DNA of 64,000 nucleotides from assembly GCF_000371925.1 (NCBI RefSeq), contig NZ_AQVE01000023.1, positions 1-64,000 of the forward strand, written 5' to 3'. The position numbers and the translations under genes were made by a program. Positions 20,701 to 25,930 of the stretch are shown piece after piece (position 1 is the stretch's first letter; the number at the start of each line of letters is the position of its first letter). The notes beneath the pieces were generated by a model. It made no database searches. It saw only the letters and a list, made by a program, of their open reading frames with translations, and was not told the DNA's origin. The DNA comes from Thiolinea disciformis DSM 14473. GTDB lineage: Bacteria > Pseudomonadota > Gammaproteobacteria > Thiotrichales > Thiotrichaceae.

Positions 20701-21784
20701 CCGTGCGCGGCTGATGCAAGGCGACTGGGCTAAAATTTTGCTGATGTTTAAGAGTTATTCGCAGCACATGATTTATTTCATGCTGAAAAATGCTAATGAC
20801 TGGGGTAAGGGTGGTCAAGATGCGAAAAAGGCTAAAGCTAAGTTGTTAGGTATTCTTGGCGTTACGCTGGCAATGGGCGGGGTTTCGGCTTTGCCTATTG
20901 GCTTTGTGGGTGGGGCGACGGCTTTTGCTTATGTGAATGCGAAGTATGGCACAAAGGCGGCTGTGGTGGGGATGGCTGGGGCTTCTTTGGGCTTGATGGT
21001 GTTGGCGGCTGCGGTGTTTGATGACGATGAGGATTGGGAGACTGAGACACGTAAGGTGTTGCGAGAGATGGGTGGGGATGCGCTGGAATCTTTGGTGTTT
21101 CGTGGGGCGGTCAATGCTGCGACGGGTGTTGATATGTCTAGCCGTATTAGTTTGGATGATCTATTGATCCGGTCACAAGATCGGGAATTGGAAGGTGCGG
21201 ATGCTAAGGCTGCACTCATGGAGTCTTTGACTGGGCCAGTTATCGGATATGGTGTGAATGCAGTGACAACTGTGCCAGAGCTATGGAGTCAGGGCAACGA
21301 ATGGCGAGCAGTGGAGAAGGCAGTGCCGAAGTTTGCGCGGGATGTGATGCAGGCGTTGCGGTTTGGTAACGAAGGTGCGTTGACGATGAGGGGTTCTCCG
21401 ATTGTTGAAAAAGACTTGGCTGGATTACCTTCTTCTGAAGAGTTGAATCTTTGGAATATCTTTATGAAGGCGAACGGGTTTGGGGCTGAGAAGCTGACTC
21501 GGCAGTATATCCAAAACAATGCGTTTTATAATTATAAGGCGCGGGCGGGTCGGTCGCGTGAACGGGCGTTGAATCGTTTGTTTATTGCGAAGATGGAGCG
21601 CGACAAGGACGCGGAACGTGAGGCAATGGCGGAGATTTCAGCATGGAACAAGGCGCATCCGAAGGCGAAGCAGCTTGATGCGAAGGCGGTTGGGCGGTCG
21701 ATGAAGGCGCGGATGCGTGCCCGCAATGAGAATGATCGCGGGGTTCGGGTGCAAAAGGGTTATGCGTATTTGCGTGAAGAGTAA
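11720..21784 (+). CDS. Giant polyvalent DarB-like virion protein (InPase-like, helicase, methyltransferase, zincin-like, PLxRFG)
   Basis: The product has 3,354 residues. In order: a Gly/Ala hydrophobic N-terminus; a pyrophosphatase-like domain at about 633-765 with D681/D683/D686 in DGDQVDVFLG; an SF2 helicase at about 1190-1670 with Walker A GTGTGKT (1200-1206), DESH (1287-1290) and SATP (1399-1402); an N6-adenine methyltransferase with EPSAGHG (1828-1834) and NPPY (1887-1890); a zincin-like HEAGEH (2151-2156); a PLHRQG motif at 2574-2579 matching PLxRFG; and hydrophobic segments around 3040-3100. This is the architecture of polyvalent proteins co-injected with phage DNA and believed to protect it from restriction, like DarB of P1 and the giant protein of Bcep22. 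Key residues look intact. It directly follows the transglycosylase and ends at a terminator. Confidence 0.88.
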   Translation: MSLVLNRWKSILANGGTPEPKNDSGEFVKGINRAWEGTKGMTKAAAGALMGGDEELLFAADMNQLEAQRYAPKVEGMTNIRSLSDAGDWLAGTAGESVVNLGTTLAGGGAGGLAGRGLARLAGESALRQMGRAGALSGITATAYPQQFGENVQAVRAEHGGQLPAGSTATMALTAVAQTALDTLPVMGVLDRFGVGDAARSGIMRQAFSNPARAKVFGQELGATALKEGVTEAIQESMKLSALEWIDSNKDHFDLAQVKQIVDAFGAGAVGGGVMGTLPAARSALSGILNKPAALPALSSKPDMPEASEPTLKPQRVLDLPQVTLPHPDDVYAINSTGEVAGFAPAIDAELRSGLWIDQDTKEPVKQRAITLPPDRPDPERSLAARLPDSVVAPTRILNRETGELEAFPAPKRRLQDIRPRVSSDLERSLGFDDFNTAVRQEGGGFRRANLSSMGLSADAGLNTAVPGDGFNAADFARRSVPYRLPDTDAGLRTNTEVSRPSNYRYGGVLDTDAGLRDAGEREPVDLMQQVQIAKPALAEPGFLPTHELSDGTAVVAHPEDAGVWVAKDGSEYEDRYAKPLADPSLVKHQKLIDKYQEDKAKIQIASSQAALSPLNELPEPTTAQKEAGNYKKGMVRLHGLPIAIEIPKGAERKGVDKEGKAWAQKMFAHYGYVRGSSGVDGDQVDVFLGDDAANPNLPVFVVDQIKPDGSFDEHKVMMGYPSLEAAKQGYLANYKSGWNGLGDVTPISLEDFKKIIKSGWVKKPFGKPIKNKENSHAIDESMESASNAYRDSQSDRLPKLEGKNVPSQPRNLEADSTATGNANRAILSPIQSAGKRDRPSDGRVGYDAGAKRDEPPDNNLIPAPSSAARRAGSNQRMAESTAGGSAISAQASATGNPESTRGSESSSTGQSNVDTGAIEGAGASSKFNSQLNPKLQFAHDALVPYGAALTDDGFVASGDKVTGVKAVIKDNRLRFELANGGLVSSGPLMPETVESFVEKYWFWKKQKPTIQAAEPNKPDVDSSVTYDEAIKKRAVLEAALTASKNKLTVFKNEKARELNIDSKSSMGLTPDTIKNNPAYSALKQDVDRAFQNLQTFNSEFVRKFKGEENRKYIDEASAENVKPVQKKQATKESNPPIESSFQQKLERQKQAESLPHVANDLNNIRATLPILLPEQQEDVKFAEERFSQSDKFGVLFTNGTGTGKTFTGLGMIKRFARQGHDNIIIITPSDKTGLDYVEAAKAFNLEVKQLKNTEDNGGSGIVVTTYANFGANPSLLNRQWDLIVPDESHRLNSSEAGDITRAQQMLDYISGLYASRGNTYWNRLIPDLAELKQLHKTYAKDGESFTHFTDYFSKPNFEDHGLEDTHPDVVRYNEIMKHAESRRDEIKARPRAKVVFLSATPFAYHKSLSYAEGYLFDAPRKQSTGYNEANGLDAVLESKFGYHMKTGKLNRPDASVDTSLAERNFNEELKKAGALLGRRLKVDADYSREFVLIDDAIGKKIDEGMRYLRDNHDQYPGLSGQFYDRFDHLSRLQLLEALKVKHAINRINKHLALGRKIVVFHTYKKGGSISHPFKFVPTDSVSQSVVDRFNQARSDLVNLPIENLPSPIEALKQAFGKQAVFFNGDIPKAERSNNVKAFNRDNSGVDIILVQREAGKEGISLHDTTNVHQRVLIDLGLPTKPTDAIQTEGRIYRTGVKSNAIIEYLTTGLDYENHAFANAVATRSSTAENLALGHEGRNLLRAFVDAYQNANEEAPSLKQGTGGKQGDRAGETVASLMDQAKLAYYTRQKNSKRRDQREGKDYYATPEPVGLKMAQWLMLKPNDHALEPSAGHGAIAKWFPNDTKNIFVEQSYSLAGELGMLGSGEVRNVDFMSFNPARHFDGVAMNPPYGHGGSDAITHMGRAFNMTRNGGRVIVLIPEGGATDTKVANWLEAQKDAQVIAEISLPNTTFKNAGTSVKTRILVIDKIPSAWTKKGVNIPFKRSLNFSHIEDLTELFDTLNDVAMPERVTEPTESTEQVDTTAVSNPPNVVKPKYRSLTNPDLTWTGRGRKPTWVDDHIVMGGTLEELLIDKDPQYSQPQRHTTPSTPRLVNQILTAKLGENRLASLLKQGKLIISEASPANGVQGKYENGVVTLYPANMEQGNEWGVFLHEAGEHAALAAMLGDKYQQVVASFDRLLNENNPDAVSASRRVPDDTPPEHVSSEQLAYLIEQFTNDQTKTGKAKALAQRLIASIRSWAFAKLPSWLTQYMKLTTSDIQALAQRSAKAWADGQVQSKAASQYSVANDSLWSDIDKDAPKQGIERTKELTGKAWQWAKDNAQEFVKTGGLAVVTLRQLADIGQQVVPAIGQYMSRVERMLTERNKMMDDAGKLSQRWMRLDKRTRHRLATLMHLATLAKVDPSLSKSPDARMKIRVADGEWRAKLGLPDRGALLTQLEPESLSVDAKIIDLLNKRRIEANKVAQKYKGSREKFELYNKVAQQTLEDWREAKRAHIRSQQAGAEFAKLRVLFQNLPESAQAIFTDSRDMYEARFKRKHDALVRSIKSSDMADDKKAALTRTLQHEFESAQTDGIYFPLHRQGSYFVRADKKKSSASEVLHFKRGTGTEKISRGTGEVSQESSAWDSPEAAMRSAQSRSDLIALDLEAVQHDGGWVLREKQTEPVFMMFPTAAEAERESSRLSEMDGYSAVKHGKLNKENTQDELSRAGVMMQTMAQMKKSGQDVPDALYQMMLEMLPELSMRKNSIHRKGVMGYSDDALQAFGHQMMHQAHQISKLEARDDLASLLDQVAEQSQLASNQDRMLSGNLREELKKRHDWVMNPKNATWTNWTSSFGFLMYLGVSPAAALVNLSQVAVVGYPVLAAEFGWKAAGKALMDASRLLSVKETLLGEDALKRSGMSADEIRAFEHWHDEGVIDKTQAQMLAGVADNDALSNSATYQKVMGLTTKLFHKAEVVNREVMLLAGYRLARNAGWSHDRAMQFASSATWESQFDYSNANRARLMQGDWAKILLMFKSYSQHMIYFMLKNANDWGKGGQDAKKAKAKLLGILGVTLAMGGVSALPIGFVGGATAFAYVNAKYGTKAAVVGMAGASLGLMVLAAAVFDDDEDWETETRKVLREMGGDALESLVFRGAVNAATGVDMSSRISLDDLLIRSQDRELEGADAKAALMESLTGPVIGYGVNAVTTVPELWSQGNEWRAVEKAVPKFARDVMQALRFGNEGALTMRGSPIVEKDLAGLPSSEELNLWNIFMKANGFGAEKLTRQYIQNNAFYNYKARAGRSRERALNRLFIAKMERDKDAEREAMAEISAWNKAHPKAKQLDAKAVGRSMKARMRARNENDRGVRVQKGYAYLREE
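14133..14516 (+). CDS. Nested overlapping ORF inside the giant gene (overprinted protein candidate)
   Basis: This frame is +1 relative to the giant gene and encodes 127 residues. ATG is preceded by AGAAGGA with a 4-nt gap, one of the best ribosome-binding sites in the region. The product looks like a real globular helical acidic protein (Gln, Glu, Leu rich; for example PEILSPQEAVSLAQQDNPML), whereas the giant frame here (residues 805-933) is Ser/Ala/Gly/Asn/Arg low-complexity linker. That asymmetry suggests selection on the nested frame. I do not recognise the family. The alternative is a former domain of the giant protein displaced by compensating frameshifts, or chance. Confidence 0.55.
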   Translation: MYQVNQEIWRRIALQPEMQTELYFHLFNLPESEIDQAMDEWAMMLEQNGMSHQITTSYQRLAPLLEEQEAISAWLNQQPEEAQYQLRQALPEILSPQEAVSLAQQDNPMLTLELLKELEQALSLTPN

Positions 21785-21789
21785 CTCTA

Positions 21790-21811
21790 AGCCCAAGTAT
21801 TCGCTTGGGCT
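21790..21811. terminator. Bidirectional terminator after the giant gene
   Basis: An 8-bp stem AGCCCAAG / CTTGGGCT with a 6-nt loop lies between the convergent giant gene and Fis-like gene. The T-run is poor, so efficiency is uncertain. Confidence 0.6.
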
Positions 21812-21826
21812 TGTCGGTTGGGTTCT

Positions 21827-22048
21827 TTATAGATTATGACGGGCGATACGTTCACGCAACGTATTGCGATTTTTTCGCAAGCAGGCGGCGGCGGTGGTTT
21901 GATTGCCTCTAGCCTGTTGTAAGGCAGCACGTAAGATACCGCGTTCTGCGCTAGCAATCAGTTTGCTCCATGCGATTTCGGTGTTTTGCTGAAGCAAGTC
22001 TTGGGTGAGTTGGAAAGCCGTTTGTTCAAGCTGCTCAAGTGGGTTCAT
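21827..22048 (-). CDS. Fis-like helix-turn-helix DNA-binding protein
   Basis: The product has 73 residues. The C-terminal part, with ARGNQTTAAACLRKNRNTL and a basic tail, is a clear Fis-type HTH (HTH_8), closely resembling the end of Fis and of NtrC-family activators. The N-terminal helices could dimerise. The start overlaps the antirepressor stop by four bases (ATGA), so both are translated from one mRNA. It is likely a phage regulator or nucleoid-binding protein; the target is unknown. Confidence 0.75.
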   Translation of the reverse strand: MNPLEQLEQTAFQLTQDLLQQNTEIAWSKLIASAERGILRAALQQARGNQTTAAACLRKNRNTLRERIARHNL

Positions 22049-22836
22049 GGTTTTGCTCCTTGGGCGGCGCTAGGGGTTGGCGTGAAAGTACTTTTGTGGC
22101 GCTTGAGTCGGGATAAGCCCAAATCAAGGGTCATGGTGAGGGCTTCTACTTCATCGTACATGATGTCGAGCTGGCGTTGTTTGATGGTGACTTGCCCGTT
22201 GGCATCCGCTTTGGGGAGCTTTGGCGTGGGTTCTTCCAGATGCTTTAGACTTGCAAACGGCTTAAATAATTGCTGCAACTGTTTTTCAGCATTGACGAGG
22301 ATTTTCTGAGTCTGGCGCTGAAGATCGACTAAAGCTTGGGCGGGGATGACTTCGATAGGTTCATTGTAGGTGGTGCTTTGTGGTGCTTGATGGGGGCGAA
22401 TCACGGTGACAATGGTGATGGTGTTGTTGGCAAACACGGGCAAAGTCGGTGTCATCGGTGCGACGGGTGCAGGCAAAGCTTGTGGTTTTTGTTTTTCGTT
22501 CCAGTATTTCCACAACACTTCATCGCATTCGGTTTGGTATTGAATGATCTTGGGGCGCAGTTCATTGGGTACTTTGTTGGCTTGGATAGTCATGGGCCAT
22601 GCAGGGAGTTTGCGCAAGGGCATACAAATCGCCTCGCGTTGTAGACCATCTTTGGCAACTATTGAGATTTTCTCAATAGTCCAGCGAGCCTTATTATGGT
22701 TGAGTTTGGAGTATTGACCAGCCCAATCTAGGCGTAACGCTTCGACGATTTCTTTGGCGGTTATGTAGGGTTCATGATTGTGTTCAATGAGTGAAATGGG
22801 TGTGCCGTGAAAATCGGCTTGGATGATGTTTTGCAT
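22045..22836 (-). CDS. Phage antirepressor, P22_AR_N type
   Basis: The product has 263 residues. Residues 1-125 match the P22 antirepressor N-terminal domain (ADFHGTPISLIEH, YITAKEIVEALRLDW, then a conserved block with CMPLRKLPAW). The C-terminal part has a Pro-rich linker and a helical segment. Antirepressors inactivate the prophage repressor. I chose ATG at 22836; the TTG at 22851 is an unlikely start because GAGAG just upstream of the ATG is the only candidate ribosome-binding site. That site lies inside a sequence complementary to the upstream C4-like RNA, implying antisense control. The gene is coupled to the Fis-like gene downstream. Confidence 0.8.
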   Translation of the reverse strand: MQNIIQADFHGTPISLIEHNHEPYITAKEIVEALRLDWAGQYSKLNHNKARWTIEKISIVAKDGLQREAICMPLRKLPAWPMTIQANKVPNELRPKIIQYQTECDEVLWKYWNEKQKPQALPAPVAPMTPTLPVFANNTITIVTVIRPHQAPQSTTYNEPIEVIPAQALVDLQRQTQKILVNAEKQLQQLFKPFASLKHLEEPTPKLPKADANGQVTIKQRQLDIMYDEVEALTMTLDLGLSRLKRHKSTFTPTPSAAQGAKP

Positions 22837-22842
22837 GATAGC

Positions 22843-22853
22843 TGCTCTCAATC
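22843..22853 (-). promoter_or_regulatory. Predicted antisense target at antirepressor start
   Basis: GAUUGAGAGCA in the mRNA covers the probable ribosome-binding site 7-17 nt before the ATG. It can pair over 11 positions, nine Watson-Crick and two G-U, with the loop at 22920-22930 of the C4-like RNA. Confidence 0.6.
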
Positions 22854-22890
22854 TAAGTTAGCTACCCACTTAATCTTTCCACAGATTGGA

Positions 22891-22966
22891 GTGGGAACTG
22901 TGCGGGGTGGAAATATCGGGATCAAGAGCAAACCGACCAGCCTTGCGGCTGCCCGCACAGTCCCAC
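22891..22966 (-). ncRNA. C4-like antisense RNA
   Basis: The 76-nt segment folds as a three-way junction: a 15-bp closing stem with one bulge (GUGGGACUGUGCGGG with CCCGCACAGUUCCCAC), a 5-bp hairpin capped by a GCAA tetraloop (22939-22952), and a UCGG/CCGA hairpin carrying the loop UGCUCUUGAUC. The GNRA loop only exists on the minus strand, fixing the orientation. C4 RNA of phages P1 and P7 is about 77 nt, lies between promoter and antirepressor gene, and blocks antirepressor translation by short pairings. Size, position, structure and complementary target all fit. Homology to the C4 family was not tested. Confidence 0.65.
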
Positions 22967-23005
22967 ATAGAGGACTTTTTTTATGCGCAATTATATTGTA
23001 GGCAT

Positions 23006-23024
23006 AAAAAAACCGCTAACGCGG
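23006..23024 (-). terminator. Terminator-like hairpin in antirepressor leader
   Basis: On the minus strand CCGC-GTTA-GCGG is followed by seven T. It lies between the promoter and the C4-like RNA and could attenuate transcription. The stem is only 4 bp, though all G-C. Confidence 0.5.
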
Positions 23025-23030
23025 CTGATG

Positions 23031-23041
23031 CGCTTTTGATC
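23031..23041 (-). promoter_or_regulatory. Second site complementary to the C4-like loop
   Basis: GAUCAAAAGC in the leader pairs with the loop at 22920-22929 at nine of ten positions. Pairing in cis or with another transcript is possible; the role is inferred. Confidence 0.45.
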
Positions 23042-23062
23042 ACGACGGGTTTCCACGCCCGA

Positions 23063-23081
23063 CACTCGTTTTTTTCGAGTG
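23063..23081 (-). other. Hairpin at the predicted 5' end of the antirepressor transcript
   Basis: CACTCG / CGAGTG flank a seven-base A loop on the minus strand. It begins where transcription from the predicted promoter should start, so it may protect the RNA 5' end. A second short hairpin (CGGG/CCCG, 23046-23061) follows. Confidence 0.5.
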
Positions 23082-23088
23082 CAGGTTG

Positions 23089-23117
23089 AAAGTATAACTT
23101 TTGTGCTTGGGTGTCAA
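23089..23117 (-). promoter_or_regulatory. Predicted sigma70 promoter for C4-like RNA and antirepressor
   Basis: A perfect TTGACA (-35, 23112-23117) is separated by 17 bp from TACTTT (-10, 23089-23094); TATACT with a 15-bp spacer overlaps. Transcription would start near 23082 and give a roughly 245-nt leader before the antirepressor ATG. Confidence 0.6.
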
Positions 23118-23253
23118 GGTGTATATTTTGGGTTGTTCAAGCTCAAACGAAGATATATTTATGCGCTATTGGATTGTTATCATAATGGTGGTAAAACTAT
23201 TTATGGCACAGCCAGTGATTTAAATTTGGAGGTCTAATTATTTTTATTGCAAG

Positions 23254-23376
23254 ATGTGTGAGCCATTAGACTATCATCATAAAATAGTTAATCAGTGGAG
23301 GCCAAAGTTGGTTGATGTATTTAAAGCCAAACAAGACTTGTTAAAAGAAGAACTGCTCGCAATGGGTTTTAGTTAA
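23254..23376 (+). CDS. Possible small phage protein (40 residues)
   Basis: The frame encodes 40 residues with an amphipathic helix (residues 20-38) and overlaps the integrase 3' end by 36 bp on the opposite strand. GGAGG at 23229-23233 is too far upstream (20 nt) to be a normal ribosome-binding site, and the frame is open to 23224 without a standard start. It could be a small regulator or excisionase-like relic, or chance. Confidence 0.3.
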   Translation: MCEPLDYHHKIVNQWRPKLVDVFKAKQDLLKEELLAMGFS

Positions 23377-24447
23377 TTCATGCACTTCTATCACCTGCTT
23401 TTTTTCGCGGGGTGATAGGTGCGTGTAGCGTTTTAGGGTTTTCCAGTCTTCATGTAGTGTATATTCTGCTACCTCGTGGATATGCAGACCTTTGACGACA
23501 AATTTTTCACTAGCTCCCCAGTGACGGTAGTCATGAAACTTTAAGTCATTAATGCCAAGCAGTTTACAGGCATTGGTGAAGTACGCACTGAGCGTCTTTG
23601 CGTTGTAAGGGAAGATGAACTCACCTGTGCTTTTTTGGCGTTTCATGATTGTCCACGCTTCTTCACCGTAGTTAAAGGTTCGGTTATTTCCTATTTTGTG
23701 CTTAGGATGCTTTGCATCGCGCACGATGCCCGTTTTAAATTCCCCGTCGTTATCTTGCCACTTTATCCGTGTTATTTCTGATAAGCGCCTTGTTGAATAC
23801 ATGGCGAACAACAGAATATCTAGCATCGGAACATCTGATTTTATGCTTTGCCTACGCTTGAAATACTCTAGGAGTTTTTTATGTTCTTCTGGCGTTGGTA
23901 ATCGTTCACGCTCTTCGCTTCTGGCTATTTTCCCCACGCTCTTTAGGTGTTTTTTGGCCGAGCGCAATTCATCCATGTCGGCTTTTGCGTTCAGCTCAAC
24001 GCGGGCAAAATCAAGTAAAACTCCTATCCAGATTAGGTCATTGCCTGCAGTTTGTGGCTTGACGGTTTTTAAGCGACTGTTGATATGTTGCGTATAGTCT
24101 TGGCTGGTAAGCGAGTTGATCGGTTTGTCGGCTATCGGGTAGCTTTTTAGTTTTTGTAGGTCGAATAACTTGGTTCTTCCAAGGGTTCTTAATGGGTCAT
24201 CCATGTATAGGTCAGTCAAATCGGACAGTGTATAGTTCGCTTGCAAGATGGGAATGCCGTTTATTTCAAGTTCAGCTTCGCGTTTCCTTGCCCATAGCTC
24301 TGCCATTGCTTTGTTCTGGGCGCTTGAACTTTTGCTAAAGGTTTTGGTTTCTTGGTAGACCACTTCCCTATTCTCGTAGATTCGGATGGTGGCGGTGCTG
24401 GCAATAATGCCGTTTTGTTTTTGGCGGAATCGCAGCGTAGTTGCCAT
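23341..24447 (-). CDS. Phage tyrosine integrase
   Basis: The product has 368 residues. An N-terminal arm-binding and core-binding region (about 1-175) precedes a catalytic domain with the expected set: Arg in STRRLSEITRIKW, HxxR in HDYRHW, His in TLHEDW and the nucleophile Tyr in RYTHL (about Y341). I chose the ATG at 24447, preceded by AAGGA with a 9-nt gap; the 24477 start lacks one. The gene is divergent from dusA, 134 bp apart in coding terms, and integrases beside dusA belong to a known group that recombines into the 5' part of that gene. It should integrate and excise this prophage. Confidence 0.88.
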   Translation of the reverse strand: MATTLRFRQKQNGIIASTATIRIYENREVVYQETKTFSKSSSAQNKAMAELWARKREAELEINGIPILQANYTLSDLTDLYMDDPLRTLGRTKLFDLQKLKSYPIADKPINSLTSQDYTQHINSRLKTVKPQTAGNDLIWIGVLLDFARVELNAKADMDELRSAKKHLKSVGKIARSEERERLPTPEEHKKLLEYFKRRQSIKSDVPMLDILLFAMYSTRRLSEITRIKWQDNDGEFKTGIVRDAKHPKHKIGNNRTFNYGEEAWTIMKRQKSTGEFIFPYNAKTLSAYFTNACKLLGINDLKFHDYRHWGASEKFVVKGLHIHEVAEYTLHEDWKTLKRYTHLSPREKKQVIEVHELTKTHCEQFFF

Positions 24448-24611
24448 GATTTTATTCCTTGGGTGTGGTCGCAACATTTTTTATGGATTGTTGCGACATT
24501 TTACCGATAAAAGCAAGAAATAATCGTTTAATTTCACTTAAAGATAATGTAATTAGTTAAATTAGTTATTCTTGAAGGTAAATTTATTTTTTATAAGTTA
24601 TTGATTATATT

Positions 24612-24670
24612 ATGAAAAGATCGTTTTGTGTTGCGCCCATGTTAGATTGGACAGATCGACATTGCCGCTA
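24612..24670 (+). other. Presumed right attachment region (5' end of dusA)
   Basis: Integrases next to dusA are known to use the conserved 5' coding sequence of the gene, around the APMLDWTDRHCR codons (24633-24668). The gene remains intact because the element restores it. No ribosome-binding site is visible before the ATG at 24612, consistent with a phage-derived upstream region. The precise core needs the left junction. Confidence 0.5.
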
Positions 24671-25574
24671 CTTCCATCGTTTGCTTAGCCAGCATGCAGT
24701 ATTATACACCGAAATGGTCACCACAGGTGCTTTGTTGCAGGGTGATGCTCAGCGTCATCTCCAATTTAATCCTGCCGAACACCCAGTGGCACTCCAACTA
24801 GGTGGTAGTGAGCCTCAAGAGATGGCGACTTGTGCACAAATGGCTGAGGATTTTGGCTATGACGAGGTCAATATTAATGTAGGTTGCCCCAGCGAACGTG
24901 TGCAGCGTGGGGCGTTTGGTGCTTGCTTGATGGCTGAGCCACAATTAATTGCGGATTGTGTTGCGGCTATGCAGGCTAAAGTCGCTATTCCTATTACAGT
25001 AAAAAATCGTATTGGGATTGACGACCAAGAAGATTATGCCGGTTTACATCATTTTGTAAGTACTGTGGCCGCAGCAGGTTGTAAAACCTTTATTATTCAT
25101 GCTCGCAAAGCATGGCTCAAAGGCTTAAGTCCCAAAGAAAATCGCGAGATTCCACCGTTGCGTTATGAGTTGGTGTATCAACTCAAGCGTGAATTGCCTC
25201 AGCTAGAAATCATTATTAATGGCGGCATCACGAGCTTGGATGCTTGCCAAACGCATTTACAATGGGTTGATGGCGTGATGGTGGGGCGCGAGGCCTATCA
25301 TAATCCATGGTTCTTAGCGCAAGTAGATGAGCGGATATATGGAAAAGACACTGGTCTTAAAAGTCAGCGATCAGTGCTAGAGGATTATTTAGATTATGTT
25401 AGCGTGCAACTTGCTCAAGGTACGCCCTTGGGGCATATGAGTCGCCATATCCTTGGTTTGTTTCAAGGTTTGCCCGGAGCGCGACGCTGGCGGCAATATA
25501 TCAGCGAAAATGCGCATAAGCCCAAAGCGGGCATCGAAGTGCTACAGCACGCGGCAAGCTTAGTGGTTTTATAA
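24612..25574 (+). CDS. dusA: tRNA-dihydrouridine(20/20a) synthase
   Basis: The product has 320 residues and reduces uridine in the tRNA D-loop using FMN and NADPH. The N-terminus CVAPMLDWTDRHCRYFHR and the block NVGCPSERVQRGAFGACLM with catalytic C92 are diagnostic of DusA. A TIM barrel is followed by a helical C-terminal domain; length is normal. It is full length despite being the apparent prophage integration site. No Shine-Dalgarno is seen before the ATG, so translation may be weaker or use another upstream context since integration. It is followed by tRNA-Asn. Confidence 0.93.
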   Translation: MKRSFCVAPMLDWTDRHCRYFHRLLSQHAVLYTEMVTTGALLQGDAQRHLQFNPAEHPVALQLGGSEPQEMATCAQMAEDFGYDEVNINVGCPSERVQRGAFGACLMAEPQLIADCVAAMQAKVAIPITVKNRIGIDDQEDYAGLHHFVSTVAAAGCKTFIIHARKAWLKGLSPKENREIPPLRYELVYQLKRELPQLEIIINGGITSLDACQTHLQWVDGVMVGREAYHNPWFLAQVDERIYGKDTGLKSQRSVLEDYLDYVSVQLAQGTPLGHMSRHILGLFQGLPGARRWRQYISENAHKPKAGIEVLQHAASLVVL

Positions 25575-25656
25575 ACAAGACGAGCGGCTTAAAAATTTTG
25601 CACAAGAGAGTTGACTCAATACCAGCAGATCAGTATTATTTGCGCCTCGACACTAT

Positions 25657-25732
<76 letters not shown>

Positions 25733-25736
25733 AATT

Positions 25737-25771
25737 CAAAAGGTTGTAGCTTGAAAACTGCAACCTTTTTT
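25737..25771 (+). terminator. Intrinsic terminator after tRNA-Asn
   Basis: A stem AGGTTGTAG / CTGCAACCT (one G-T pair) with a short loop is followed by a T-run. Confidence 0.85.
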
Positions 25772-25786
25772 GTTTATAGCGATTTA

Positions 25787-25864
25787 AAAATCGGCTTGGC
25801 TACTGAATCATTCACTTAAAATAAAACGCCTAATCTAATTCTTATTTTCAAGCCAAGCGATTTT
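25787..25864. repeat. Imperfect inverted repeat downstream of ProQ-family gene
   Basis: Arms AAAATCGGCTTGGC (25787-25800) and AGCCAAGCGATTTT (25851-25864) flank an AT-rich 50-bp loop. On the minus strand it ends in GATTTTT and could terminate the gene at 25931. Confidence 0.5.
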
Positions 25865-25930
25865 CTGATTGTTTCTAGTTCTGCAGCCAAGGCAGTTTAA
25901 GTAAAGCCTTACCATGATTGCGCATAAGCC

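Larger units (their letters stand above)
1..24650. mobile_element. Prophage, Bcep22-like podovirus (partial, right part)
   Basis: A continuous block of virion genes on the plus strand is followed by an antirepressor/Fis-like pair and a tyrosine integrase on the minus strand, and ends at dusA. The order scaffold, N4-gp56-like capsid, adaptors, tail proteins, internal proteins, transglycosylase and a roughly 10-kb polyvalent gene matches what is known of Bcep22-like podoviruses. The left end, replication, packaging and lysis genes are outside the window. The right boundary is inferred from the integrase sitting next to dusA, a known attachment gene; the exact crossover base cannot be read without the left end. 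Confidence 0.88.

Noticed and set aside
22807-23089. Plus-strand ORFs of 64 and 67 codons across the C4-like RNA
   Set aside because: They run through the RNA stem structure on the opposite strand and have no ribosome-binding site or recognisable product.
22860-23120. CRISPR-like array from clustered short hairpins
   Set aside because: The hairpins differ from each other and there are no regularly spaced direct repeats; better explained as an antirepressor leader.
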